From Symsagittifera roscoffensis (lineage: Eukaryota; Xenacoelomorpha; Acoela; Convolutidae), in assembly GCF_963678635.1 (NCBI RefSeq), contig NW_026971093.1:1-64000 (forward strand): 64,000 nt of DNA, in the 5' to 3' direction. The notes below the pieces were generated by a model. That model saw only the letters and a program-made list of their open reading frames with translations, searched no databases and was not told the origin of the DNA. Each line of letters starts with the position of its first letter. Positions within the stretch are counted from its first letter, which is position 1. Position numbers and translations under genes: made by a program. Shown here one piece after another: positions 1 through 10,035 of this stretch.

Positions 1-146
1 CAATTTATAAAACTCATTATAGAATAATAAGCCATGAAACTAAAGTTGAGCTCCAGAAAAATTACAGTTGGAAGTCCCTTCATCACATTATCTAGTCAAA
101 ATCCTCGTTATTTTCTAGACAAGGAAATGGTAATGATAAAAAAGGA
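1..146. other. Left flank, unassigned DNA
   Basis: AT-rich sequence left of the terminal fragment of element C's LTR. I see no reading frame, repeat or motif here that matches the rest of the window. Because it lies beyond the outer end of C's 3' LTR, it may be the only host DNA in the window, but it is too short to prove this. Confidence 0.3.
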
Positions 147-206
147 TGTAACATTCGCCCGGAAGTACATATCGACGGAAAATAAAGCTAGGTTCTAAAA
201 CGACTG
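147..206 (-). repeat. Outer tail of element C 3' LTR
   Basis: Read on the minus strand, this is the last 60 bases of an LTR of the same family as element A, ending in the typical CGAATGTTACA. Its plus-strand sequence continues colinearly into 23808 and onward, where the rest of the same LTR lies. The two parts are separated by the whole of element A. The last three bases (204-206, CTG) are repeated at 23808-23810 as the likely target-site duplication of A. Confidence 0.8.
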
Positions 207-1111
207 TGTGACATTCGACCAGAATGGACAAAAATGCAAATGCAGCAGTTTCGAGTTTTTAGCAGCAAACCTTCCGAATTGGCGGTTTTGAAGGAATAAG
301 AGCGTTTTTCGAACGATTAGACAAATCGTGAAGGCTGAAGGATTCGGAAATTCCTAAATTTTTAAAATTCGAATTGATGACGTAGTAATTCTAAGAAACG
401 TCAAAAACGGCCATTTTGGAGGAAAACTAAAATAGACACACAAAAACGATAGTTGCGACGACTACAACAACGGAAAAATTGAGAACCGGAATCAGAAAAA
501 AAAGCAGAAGAAGCAGAGACCGTTCCGAGTTGCAACTATTGTGCCGCTACAATAGTTGCAAGGCCGTTGCGAACAACGGTGAAGGGTGTAAGACAGCCTT
601 CCGGAAGGAGAATAAGAGTCTTATTCCGCCGGATTCAAGAATCCGGAGGGGTCTCGGGATTTGGATTGAAACTGTTTTATATATTTTTAGCTTCCCTACT
701 ATGCCCTGAGTTGATTTTAATTAACATCTGAATTCATTTTGAAAGGATGAGAAGCTAGGAGTTGGGGGGAAGGGTTGATCCATCTTCGATGGAGATGATG
801 ATTTTTATCTACTGAACAAAAACAATAGTAATATAATAAGTAGTAGTATCCCTGTTTTTAGGAGTGACCTCGTGGTCTGGGGATACTGGGACCCAGCCAT
901 GAGCTCACTATTTCTGCATGTAAGTAAGTTAATTTGAGCGTTCTGGTCGAAGCCGGAGAACAGTAACGTTTTCGTTGTTGAAAAGACCACCAAAAGTACT
1001 GGCTTGGTAGAGACGGTGAAAAGCATATAGAGCTCTGTTTAGACGTTGGCCAGTCATCTTAGAACCTAGCTTTGTTTTCCGTCGATATGTATCTTCCGGG
1101 CGATTGCTACA
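207..1111 (+). repeat. Element A 5' LTR
   Basis: A direct repeat with 22895-23807. It begins TGTGACATTCG and ends in a near-inverted copy (CGATTGCTACA here, CGAATGTTACA in the 3' LTR). It contains a TATA-like stretch (TTTATATATTTTTAG, about 676-690), a GC-rich inverted-repeat cluster with CCGGAAGG and TCCGGAGGGG (about 598-650), and a run of short hairpins (CAACTATTGTGCCGCTACAATAGTTGC, in part at 531-558). Start and end are set by the terminal inverted repeats, the adjacent CTG and the matching 3' copy. The short reading frames inside it are not genes. Confidence 0.88.
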
Positions 1112-1123
1112 TAGATGTTTTTA

Positions 1124-1140
1124 TGGCGCTCCTGGGTGTT
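1124..1140 (+). promoter_or_regulatory. Candidate primer-binding site of element A
   Basis: TGGCGCTCCTGGGTGTT begins with the TGG expected opposite a tRNA 3' CCA, 12 bases after the LTR end. The related element B has TGGCGCTCCTTGG at exactly the same 12-base distance from its LTR (62681-62693, minus strand). That conservation is the main support. I cannot name the tRNA. A gap of 12 bases is longer than usual, so another priming mode remains possible. Confidence 0.45.
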
Positions 1141-3054
1141 ATTTTTTTAAACATCATGACCGGCAGAACCGTTAACGAGCACTCCGCGCCGAGCGGATGC
1201 TCACATTAACGCCCTTATTAGGCCAAAACCGCCGGGGCGGAAGGGTAGTTCGGAACGCGGAAGCCTTCCGGATTACCGTGAATAAATTTTTAACCTAGTT
1301 AAGACCAAAAATTCACGAACCAGGAAGGGTGGGGGGATTCGCGGTCTCGTCATCTCCTGAGTCGTCCGTGACCAAAAACACTTAAAGATATATATAAAAC
1401 CAAACAAAAAGTAGAATAGTACCCAAGAAAAACAAAAAACATAAAAAATAACCGAAAAAACCAAAAACAGTAAAAAAAAAAAGTAAAAAATCAGTAGAAA
1501 TCATCCCCCAGACAAGATGTGATCCGACCCTCCCGTTTGTTGTTGACAGATATATTGTTGTTACAGGCATTTACATCAATCAGATTGTTACGATCATTTT
1601 TGTAGCCCGTTTGTGAGGCTTGTACTGTAGGGTTGTTTGAGTATTTAAGCACGTTAATGCTAATTTGCGCTCAACCCGGAAGGGTCTGCTGATTTGCGCT
1701 CAATCCGGAGGGGTCTGGGGAGAAGACTGATCCGGCAAGCAGTACAAGAAGCAACAAGAAGGGGCTCATCGACAACAACAATCGACTGTTGGGTATCATT
1801 AACAAGTTTTGTATCCCTTTTGGTACAAAAATTAAGATAGTAATCTGTAGGGGGCTCGACAGTGCTGCACTGTAGTGACCCTTCACCGAACTGCGAATAT
1901 CTGAGTTAAGCACCTTAATTCTGAGATTGAACAAACCCGGAGGGGTATAGATCACTAATATTATTACTTATATAGCCCATTTTAATACTCCTACAACGTT
2001 TTTCAGTGAAAAAAAAAACAAAGAAACTAGACCGGTTTTTAGGGTCAAAATAGCAATTTTTTGATCCCCCCACAAGTCGCGATTTTTGACATATCGATAA
2101 TTTTTGAAACGAAAAAAAATACTAAATTAGTGCGTTACATCGTAATTGCACTACAATAGTTGGTAGAACCGGTTAATTTTAGTTCGGAAGTGGTTGGAAC
2201 TATTTTGGTACCAAAAACCGAATTTTCGTGATTTTTGAGAAAACGGAACATTATAAAATCAGAAAAGTTTTTGAAATTTTTGAGTTAGGACATTGAAAAT
2301 AGTTGTTCGGACAACGTCCACTAGTGAATCTACAGATTCTAAAACCCGCTTCACGAAAACCTTCCGGGTTACAGAGAAATCGAACTTAACGTGTTTGATT
2401 CAGTAGATTCATCAATACGGAGGGGTCCAAATAGCATAGTTTGTCGCAAATTTTTTCAACTAAAGCGTTTTAGATCGGGTCTTTTGAATTGAACTAGAAG
2501 AGTATAGGCCTTCTGCAGTCGGATCAATAATTTTTAGCTCGAAAAGAACAGAATTGCGGAAAAAGTTAGGCGGAACCTACAAGAGAGAAAGTTCTTGACT
2601 TTGGAAAAAAGACGTTTTGGTTAATAACTTTGGAAATACTGGACAGATCTAGTTTATTTTGGTACCAATAGATCAGAGATTAGCTGAGCTTACTAATAGG
2701 AACAAAAATTATTCGAAAAAATAAGCGTGAAAATTTTTTGAGATTGTTTTTAGCAAATTCACCAGTTCGCGAGGGTAGACCCCTCACGTTTTATAAATTT
2801 TTTTTTGGAAAGCCCTTACACCCATACCAAAGGGTAGAAATGGTTGAATAAGGCAATTTACGCTATTCTAGAAGATTAGGGAAGGCTAAAGGTACCAGAA
2901 AACCTTGATAGAGCCGGAATTAGGCTAGCGATAAGACCCTTCACCGTTAGCGTGAATTGTCGAACAAGAGGCTTAACTTCAATCCGGAAGGGTCTAGGGA
3001 AGGACCACATACCCTTCCTAGTTGATAAAAAAAGCATAATAGCATCGGAGAACG

Positions 3055-3316
3055 TATCCGGAGGGGTATAGGTTGAAAATCAAGGAAGTCTCAGAAAAAC
3101 TATTTTTACAAAACCGGAGGGGTCAAAATTTTTTTTTCTCTCTCCTAATTCGGAGGGGTCCCAATCCGGAGGGATCTTGTTTTCACGAAACCGGAGGAGT
3201 CCTAATCCGGAGGGATCTTACATTTGCTAACCCAGAGGGGTCCCAAAACGGAGGGGTCTCAATTTTGCCAATCCGGAGGGGTACTGTTGTTTTTTTTGTC
3301 AACCCGGAGGGGTACT
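3055..3316 (+). repeat. Cluster of CCGGAGGGGTC motifs
   Basis: At least ten copies of an 11-12-base motif, consensus near TCCGGAGGGGTC, occur here at irregular spacing (about 15-55 bases), e.g. near 3059, 3114, 3150, 3167, 3191, 3207, 3231, 3249, 3273 and 3303. More isolated copies lie at about 641, 1704, 1937, 2420 and 2982. The spacers are T-rich and unrelated to one another, so this is a motif array and not a simple tandem duplication. Confidence 0.75.
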
Positions 3317-3552
3317 ATTTTGTTTAAGGACTTAAGTAAACAGAAGAAAAGATATTAGTGAGGGGTGTTAGGACATTAAAGGAACAGACTAGGAACCAGT
3401 GATTGCACTGGTAACTTGCCTTCAAAGAAAAAGACCAGACCAAAACAAAACAGGTCCAAACTCGGATATTCGCGCCACTAAGTCTAAATTAAAAAAGAGT
3501 GTATAACTCATTGGTGTGGATTGAAATCCAAAACGTTTTTGAGAAACAAGAC

Positions 3553-3586
3553 TGCCCTGAGGATTTTAGTAGGTCTAGCTCGGGCA
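3553..3586 (+). other. Conserved leader hairpin
   Basis: TGCCCTGAG and CTCGGGCA flank a loop of 17 bases and can pair with one unpaired base. The same hairpin, with different bases in the lower stem and loop, is found twice in the leader of element B on the minus strand (60217-60251 and 60401-60435, arms TTGCC..GAGCT and AGCTC..GGCAA). It lies about 500 bases upstream of gag in A. Conservation of pairing suggests an RNA structure; its role is unknown. Confidence 0.5.
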
Positions 3587-4080
3587 ACCCGAAGGCAAAT
3601 AGGTAACACAGTTCTCGGTGGGTGCAATAGACGCCCACTTGAGAAAATTACTGCCTTCAAGTTTTGTCTGTTTGGTGCAGCACTAAGCAGGGAAAGCTCT
3701 TTCTTTATAAAACAAGTTCGACTATTGTACTGCGACCGACTAAAAATGCAAAACACATACGTTTTTCATAAAATTATTCTTATTTTGTTATATCTGATTT
3801 TAAATCAACAGTTTGTGCTTAATTGGGTAGTGAATACACTATCTTTTAAATTGACTGATATCATCATACTGTGCTAGTTCTCAAATCTTACGACTAATAA
3901 TCGATTTTTGTAAATAAATTGTGAATACGCTGTGCCGTGATAACAAACAAGGATTCGTGGTCACTATTTAGTAGAAATTTTTGGAATTTATTGTGTTGTG
4001 TTATTTTTATCGATAGTCAAATTAGAAGGTCACCAGCAATCGAATTGAGTGTATAGGCATTAAGAAGCGATAAATTGAAA

Positions 4081-5166
4081 ATGAGTCTAGACAAGTCAAG
4101 ACTACCTAAGCGGGGTAATATCACTAGGAAATTCATACCTAAAAAGCAAAGAAGAGCAATAACCGACCCTTTTGTGGAACGGATCACACGAACCCGGACC
4201 GACAAAGGGGAAACGGTTTCAGGCAGAATGGTTGAAACCAGGAGTCAGAAGTCCTCAGAAGAGCGAAAAGCTATGCTAGTAGTGGAGGTCCATCCGGACC
4301 AGGCCATGAATGAGAACCTGGAAATACATGGACAGGAGGGGAGAGACAGAAGGCTGGCGAGTGAGTCTACTCCGGTAGAACAGAGCCAAGATTTTGCCAC
4401 TTCCATCGGGACACTGGACCGAGAGGAGATGTCAGAATTGTCCGACATCTCTACTGAAATTGTGGCGAATAGAAGATCTCCCACAGACAACACCGTGATG
4501 GCAGGCGTGACGGAGAAACAGACAACGTCCTCATCGTTCTCAGAAAGAATGAAGAACACTTTCGGAAACATCTTTCCTTTCACCATGAGAGTGGGCACAG
4601 GAAATGAAGGTGAATCCCAGGAGGAAGAAGAGGACGAAGACGAGCGAGTGCACTCTGGATCTCAAGTCAGCCTCAATAGTTCGACCCAGGAGAATGAGGC
4701 ATACGTCGAAAGAGAGACTGGAACCAAGGACAAATTTGGTGTGGTGAGAACGATAAGCAAAGACGCAAACACACCAGGCCAGTCAAGAGGTTTTGCGAGT
4801 ATGACAAATTCAGAGACGCGAACTGGGGAGAACAGAAACAAAGGGCTAGGCAACGCATCGGCGGATCCTGAGGTGGATAATGAAAAGACGTCGAGGCAGA
4901 GAATCAAAGCCCGAATCTCGATCAGCACAAAGCTACCTGCAATCGTCAGGGTGACACCGCCACTAGTGACGCCACTAGTGGAAAACGGGGCAGCATTAGA
5001 AGAAGTCTTGAATAACATAGTGGGCAGTATAGGAGAACAAAATGAACAGATGTCGATAAGGATGAGTGAACTGGAAAGAGCAGTTCACATTGAAAGAGAA
5101 AGTCTGCGGGAAGAAATAAACCGCAATAGACAAAAAGTTGGTAGGAGCGAAAAACGCTTGAAGTAA
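4081..5166 (+). CDS. gag: Element A gag-region protein, N-terminal part
   Basis: An open frame of 361 codons starting at the ATG at 4081 (MSLDKSRLPKRG). It is very hydrophilic: a basic N-terminus (about residues 1-55), a long serine-, threonine- and acid-rich middle with a run of acidic residues near 180-190, and a helical, probably coiled-coil C-terminus (residues about 300-360, rich in E, R, N and Q). No catalytic motif is visible. Element B has a region of the same character in the same place (59062-59730 and 58499-58855, minus strand), also ending in a coiled coil. By position and composition it is the N-terminal part of a Gag-like structural protein. The assignment rests on position, not on sequence similarity to a named family. 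Confidence 0.55.
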   Translation: MSLDKSRLPKRGNITRKFIPKKQRRAITDPFVERITRTRTDKGETVSGRMVETRSQKSSEERKAMLVVEVHPDQAMNENLEIHGQEGRDRRLASESTPVEQSQDFATSIGTLDREEMSELSDISTEIVANRRSPTDNTVMAGVTEKQTTSSSFSERMKNTFGNIFPFTMRVGTGNEGESQEEEEDEDERVHSGSQVSLNSSTQENEAYVERETGTKDKFGVVRTISKDANTPGQSRGFASMTNSETRTGENRNKGLGNASADPEVDNEKTSRQRIKARISISTKLPAIVRVTPPLVTPLVENGAALEEVLNNIVGSIGEQNEQMSIRMSELERAVHIERESLREEINRNRQKVGRSEKRLK

Positions 5167-5321
5167 AGAACGGTTGAGCACATAGCGAAGAACTTGTCGC
5201 GAATTACAAGCGAAGCGAAACAAAGAGAGTTACGCTTCAGAGACGACAAGGAGAGGTTAAGAATTCAGCAAGAGTAGGTAGTCTCTTGGGACTCTTGACA
5301 CAAAGATAGGCGAACTGGATC

Positions 5322-6905
5322 ATGGATAGCTTGGACGGGCTATTAGGCAGCAAGAGTGGACCAAAAGAAGGGGAACCTAACTCGGGAGGTCCCAGCAGGG
5401 AGCCGAAGGTGAACTTCAATGACCATCAAAGGAGGAGGACATATGGATCTACTAGAGGTAAGGGCAGTTCATCAGGCTATGCCACAAGGGATAACAGAAC
5501 ATGGGGCCCAAACAGTAGAGCAAGTTCAACTGGGAAACAGGCAGACCTCAAACGAACGACCGACGCACCGACGCAAGGCACACATGCGACTGGGAGAGGT
5601 GATTCCGGTAACAGGAGACTTGCGAGCCCAGGGAGGAGTCATGTGGGCCAAGGGGAAAACAGTCACGGCGATTCGGATTGCAGATATGCACCGAATGCAG
5701 AGCCCTTAACAGGGCACTCGAGAGATGCTACGGCAATGGCCACAGCCTTTGAACCCCTGAACAGGTCTTTGGAGACATTCCTGGCGAGGTTATCCAGAAC
5801 CAATGAACGCAGTGAGAAGTCGAGAAGAGTCTTTAAGAAACCAAGATGCTACAAAGACGAATCTGATGGCTGTATTGATACCTGGATAGAGGTAACGAAA
5901 ATGCATTTCGAGGAAGAGGACTTGTCGGAAAGACAAAAATGCAGTGCGCTCACCAGTAACTTGGAAGGGACAGCCCTGAACTGTGTCATGACCAAGAAGC
6001 AATATCAGCGAGTTACAGCTGAGAAAATTTTCGAAATCTTGTTAAATCGTTTTGGATCAGGGGTGCAGGGCCACCAGGCAATGATGCGCTTCGAGAAACG
6101 GAGGCAACGAGAAGATGAAACGATAGACAAATTCCTAGACGATTTGGAAATGCTGAGAAGACGCAGCCAACCGGATGAGTCAAACAGAAGGATGAACCTG
6201 GCAGTAGCCTCAAAATTCATCGATGGTGTGAAGAATGATGAACTTCGAACAATGCTAGCAACGCATTACACACCACTATCAACCAATGCGCCAACACCAG
6301 AGGAGTTGAGGCTCAAGTCAAAAGAATACTTTTTGTTGAAACCTCCTTCGAGAGCTGAATATTATAAGAACAATTATGGCAATTTTAACAACGGACCAGC
6401 AAACCAAGGGAACAACTGGTATAAACCGAGGGATGATATGGAAAAGAGACGCTCTTGTGCCAATTGCAGTTCAACGGATCATCATGTGTCAGCATGCCCA
6501 ACTTACAAACAGGGCATGAAAGCAATAGGCTTTAGCCTCGAGGACGAAGATGCGTCAGAGGTCGATCATGAAGATTTCATGAGAGGAGTAATTGCAAAGT
6601 TCGGCCCGAGGTGTTTCTTTTTCAACTTGGTAGGCCATTTTAAATCGGATTGTCCGCAATTCTGGGATGCTGTAGCAGACATCAAGCATCCAAGGTATGA
6701 GGAAGCTTTATCAGGAGTGAAAGCCAGCAAGGCTCGCCTATTGAGTGAAGCCGAGGCGCGCAGAAAAGACAAACCACAAGAGCTGGCGACGAAGAAAATG
6801 CAAGCGGTAACAGAAAAGATATGCGAACCGAGACCAGTGACTGCGGCCGATGACTTGAAGATTGATTATAGGGCATCCGCGAGGGTTGCTCTAAATAGAG
6901 TGTAG
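5322..6905 (+). CDS. gag: Element A Gag capsid-nucleocapsid
   Basis: An open frame of 527 codons starting at the ATG at 5322. The first 135 residues are a low-complexity, glycine- and arginine-rich region. Residues about 138-330 resemble the retrotransposon Gag core (motifs SLETFLARL, DGCIDTWIE, LEGTALNCV, FEKRRQREDETIDKFLDDLE). A clear CCHC zinc knuckle follows at residues about 379-392 (C-x2-C-x4-H-x4-C in CANCSSTDHHVSAC), and a second knuckle-like stretch lies near residue 430. The protein should coat genomic RNA in the particle. Element B carries a close homologue at 57366-58512 (minus strand), with the same order of core and knuckle. The C-terminus is rich in K, E and A and leads toward the protease region. 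Confidence 0.85.
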   Translation: MDSLDGLLGSKSGPKEGEPNSGGPSREPKVNFNDHQRRRTYGSTRGKGSSSGYATRDNRTWGPNSRASSTGKQADLKRTTDAPTQGTHATGRGDSGNRRLASPGRSHVGQGENSHGDSDCRYAPNAEPLTGHSRDATAMATAFEPLNRSLETFLARLSRTNERSEKSRRVFKKPRCYKDESDGCIDTWIEVTKMHFEEEDLSERQKCSALTSNLEGTALNCVMTKKQYQRVTAEKIFEILLNRFGSGVQGHQAMMRFEKRRQREDETIDKFLDDLEMLRRRSQPDESNRRMNLAVASKFIDGVKNDELRTMLATHYTPLSTNAPTPEELRLKSKEYFLLKPPSRAEYYKNNYGNFNNGPANQGNNWYKPRDDMEKRRSCANCSSTDHHVSACPTYKQGMKAIGFSLEDEDASEVDHEDFMRGVIAKFGPRCFFFNLVGHFKSDCPQFWDAVADIKHPRYEEALSGVKASKARLLSEAEARRKDKPQELATKKMQAVTEKICEPRPVTAADDLKIDYRASARVALNRV

Positions 6906-6938
6906 CAGAAACTGGCGACAAAAGAGATCGAACAGAAA

Positions 6939-7991
6939 ATGAAACTCGAACTGGAGAATGAGAAACTACAGGAGAAACTGAATACCTTCGAGGCGACAGA
7001 AGTCGAAGAGACAAAGGCACCAAGCAGTTTGAGCATGAAACTTAATGTGATCTCCGTTCAGAGGTTCGGCTTGGTGCCGCAAGGAAGCAAAATACAGTCA
7101 TTAATCTCGGTAGCAGGACACCAGGTAATCAGAAATCTGAGTGAACCATCGGAGTTCACTTTGATGCATTTGGACACATATGCAGATTATCTGAGGCAGG
7201 TGGAGCCACGCACTGAGTCAAGAGCGGTGCGAGCACTACTAACAACGGGTGGCCCTCGCATAAAGAAGCTTCATGGGCGCTACGTGGAAATCTATGGGCC
7301 GTATCCGGTGATGCTGAACGTGGATGGAATCAGTATCTACACTAGGACTTATGTAACAACAGATAATTTCCAAATAGGGCAGATCTATTTGGGTGAGGAG
7401 GAACTCAAAGTCCGCAGGATAGGCCATGACGTCTTGATGGAACAAGATGCAGTACACATTGGGTACGAAGCAGATGTGACCGCACATCTGCTCGACACCA
7501 ACGGAAATAAAATCGGAGTCACAGGGATTCTGGTTACAGGAGCGGTAGTGAGTGTAATGCCGATAAAAACTTGGGAAAGAATGGGTTTCACGAAGGAAAA
7601 TCTAATTCCAACGAATCTCCGACTGGCCGCCGCCAATCGAGAAGCGATTTACGTAGCCGGAAGGACACCAATAACGGTTCTCCACATGGGAGGACGGGAT
7701 CTTTGGATGAGCTTCATGGTGGTAGAGAATTTGGACGACGCCGACCAATTCATCCTGGGCAGAGATTTCGTCAGGAATTTTGACGTGATGATCGACTTGA
7801 ATAACGGTCTAATAAGGATTAGGAACCCGGATCGGAAGTATGTTAAGAAACCAATTAATAGGATAATAACAGACAAAAACAAGGTACCAATTTTTTTAGA
7901 CAGAAAAGTAAAACTACAGCCAGGGCAGGCTATGGTAGCAATTTTTAGAATGAGAAATTTAAATTCATTAAGTGATAGTAAACAGGTTTGA
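6939..7991 (+). pseudogene. Element A protease region
   Basis: An open frame of 350 codons from the ATG at 6939. After a helical start, residues about 40-150 form a domain also found in element B (motifs SVAGHQVIRNLSEP, RALLTTGGP, ELKVRRIGH). I do not recognise that domain outside these elements. Residues about 180-280 look like a retropepsin-type aspartic protease: a TGAVVSVMPIKTW stretch followed by the typical ILGRDFVRNFDVMID ending. It would process Gag-Pol in the particle. It lies between Gag and reverse transcriptase as usual in Ty3/gypsy. The region belongs to a broken element, so activity is not implied. Confidence 0.7.
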
Positions 7992-8344
7992 TTGGTACCG
8001 AATCCAAATAGTCAAAGCTCAGTGATTTTAGGCCGGAGCTTCTCGGTAACGCGAAACGTACTGTGTGTCAGTAAGTTATTGAACACACTGGACACCACGG
8101 TTTCAATCCAGCGTGGAAAGAAGCTTGGTTACGCTTAGCCGATGAGGACCGACTATGAAGAGACACAGAACTTGAAGAAATTTAGTGTGAAAGACTGTCC
8201 TTATCATGCCAATTCAGAGAAAATTTTAAAAAGAATTAATGAATTAAAACAAATAATTCATTTTTTGTATTACCAGGAATAAGAACACTTAAAAGGGAAG
8301 ATAGGCGAGGGAGATTTCGAGCTACTACGGGAGGTTTTAAATCG

Positions 8345-9987
8345 GAACGCCGACGTATTTTCAAGACATACGGCGGATATCGGTTGCTGTAATTTCGTCG
8401 AACACGAAATCGAACTTGAGGAAGGCACCGTTCCCCATAGAGAAGGCGCAAGACGAATGACACCACATAAATCGGAAGCGTGCCGAGCAGAATTAGAAAT
8501 GTTGCTCAAATACGACATGATAGAACCCTCAAAATTGCCATGGGCTTGCGGGGTAGTAATGGCGAAAAAGAAAGGGGGACAGGTTAGGTTTTGTTGCGAC
8601 TTTCGCTACTTGAACGTGGTAACGATAAAAGATGCGTACCCGGTACCGCGAATAGACGAGAGCCTCTCTAAACTTGGTGATGCCAAGTTCTTCACCACAT
8701 TGGATTTGGGTTCTGCCTTCTGACAGGTCCCGCTTCGGAAGAAAGATAGAGAAAAGACCTGATTCGTGTGTGAGTTGGGGTTGTACCAGTGGATGGATGC
8801 CCTTCGGCTTGTGCAACGTAACGGCCACTTTTCAAAGACTGATGGCTCAGGCTTTGATCAGAGTGACAAAGAAGTACGGGAATCTTGTGATGTGTTACGT
8901 GGATGACGTAGTCATAGCAACACCGACCCTGGAAGACCACATTGATCGGCTCGATGAGGTCTTTGGATGCATGAAAAGAGCAGGCTTGAAGTGCAAACCA
9001 TCGAAATGTGAAATCCTTAGGGATTCATTCAAGTACCTGGGAAGAATGGTGTACAGGCATGGTGTGAGGCCGGACTCGGAAGCAGTAGAAGCAGTGTTGA
9101 CATGGAAGGCTCCCAGAACGGACACACAGCTCCTGAGCTTCCTAGGGTTTGCCAACTACTACCGGGAGTTTATAAAAGGATCTGCGGACAAGGTGTATCC
9201 GATGCAGAAGCTGATGCGCAACAAAGGGAACAAGTTCGGATGGAACGATGAAGCACAAGTTGCCTCCGAGAACATAAAGCGGGAACTGTGCGAAGCGCCA
9301 GTGCTAGGCATGCCTACAGAAAAGGGCATGTATGTTCTTGACACAGACGCATCGGTAGTAGCCATCTCAAGAATTTTGCATCAGGAGCAAGAATGGAATG
9401 GAAGAATGGTTTTCCGTCCCCTTGCGTACGGCAGCAAGTTCTTGAGTGACACTGAGATGAAATATGGTGCACCAAAAGCAGAAATGTTTGCAGTAGTCAC
9501 ATTTGTGGAAAAATACCGCGCATACTTGGGGAGCGCTCCCTTTAAGTTACACGTAGACAACAGAGCGTTATCCTGGTTGAAGACCTACTCGATGGATCAG
9601 AGTTATATTGGTAGATGGATAGTAAGATTGGATGGCTACCACATGATAATCGAGCACAGGATGCGTGATAAACACCAGAATGCTGACAGCCTCAGCAAGA
9701 AAACTGAGTTCTATGAAAGATTGGAACAGAAGCAAGCAAATCAGGCAGAAAAAAAGGAAGGATTCTCGCTTCTGGACAAAGAAATTTATGAAGCGCTTCC
9801 CTTAACGAGATGGTTGGACAAGTCTGGGCATCCAATTCCAGGACATCCTGAGTTACCTGTAGAGAAAGCAGCCGAGATAAAGATCCTATCCAAGGAGGAC
9901 CCGGTCCCCTTGGATCTGTTGCTGCGCTCAAACCTGGTCCAGCAAGAACTCTCGCATGAACATAAACAGCCTCTCATTATTGGATAA
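8345..9987 (+). pseudogene. pol: Element A reverse transcriptase and RNase H region
   Basis: Contains the Ty3/gypsy RT in order: the DVFSRHTADIG start (about 8350), GGQVRFCCDFRYLN (about 8575), the palm region with TLDLGSAF, PFGLCN (about 8800), the catalytic YVDD (8895-8906), then LGRMVYRHGVRPD and LGFANYYREF (about 9140-9170). RNase H follows with LDTDAS (about 9338), AEMFAVV, HVDNRALSWL (about 9550) and NADSLSK (about 9680). These motifs are diagnostic for gypsy-type Pol and exclude BEL/Pao, Copia and DIRS. The enzyme copies element RNA into DNA inside the particle. The region is broken and is treated as a fossil. Confidence 0.93.
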
Positions 9988-10035
9988 AACGGTGCAGGTC
10001 ACACCGCAAGTGATGCGGATGCTGGGCTGGGTGGA

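Larger units (their letters stand above)
1112..4080 (+). other. Long untranslated leader of element A
   Basis: About 3 kb between the LTR and gag with no convincing gene. It holds the candidate primer site, an A-rich stretch near 1380-1500 (pyrimidine-rich on the other strand), and about fifteen copies of a CCGGAGGGGTC-like motif that become dense at 3050-3320. A conserved hairpin lies at 3553-3586. Element B has a leader of the same length with recognisably similar pieces (the T-rich tract near 62300-62450 corresponds to 1380-1500). Several short open frames are present but show no similarity between A and B, so I take this as RNA or DNA signal sequence rather than coding sequence. Confidence 0.6.

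Noticed and set aside
479-709. A 76-codon open frame in A's 5' LTR
   Set aside because: It lies in the promoter and hairpin region of the LTR, its amino-acid text is low in protein character, and it has no counterpart in the LTRs of B.
3055-3586. CRISPR-like array or self-cleaving ribozyme in the leader
   Set aside because: The motif is only 11-12 bases with irregular spacing in an animal retroelement, and no hammerhead or other ribozyme core could be traced.
3521-3877. A 118-codon open frame in A's leader
   Set aside because: It covers the conserved hairpin, has no homologue in B's leader, and its hydrophobic end is what AT-rich DNA gives by chance.
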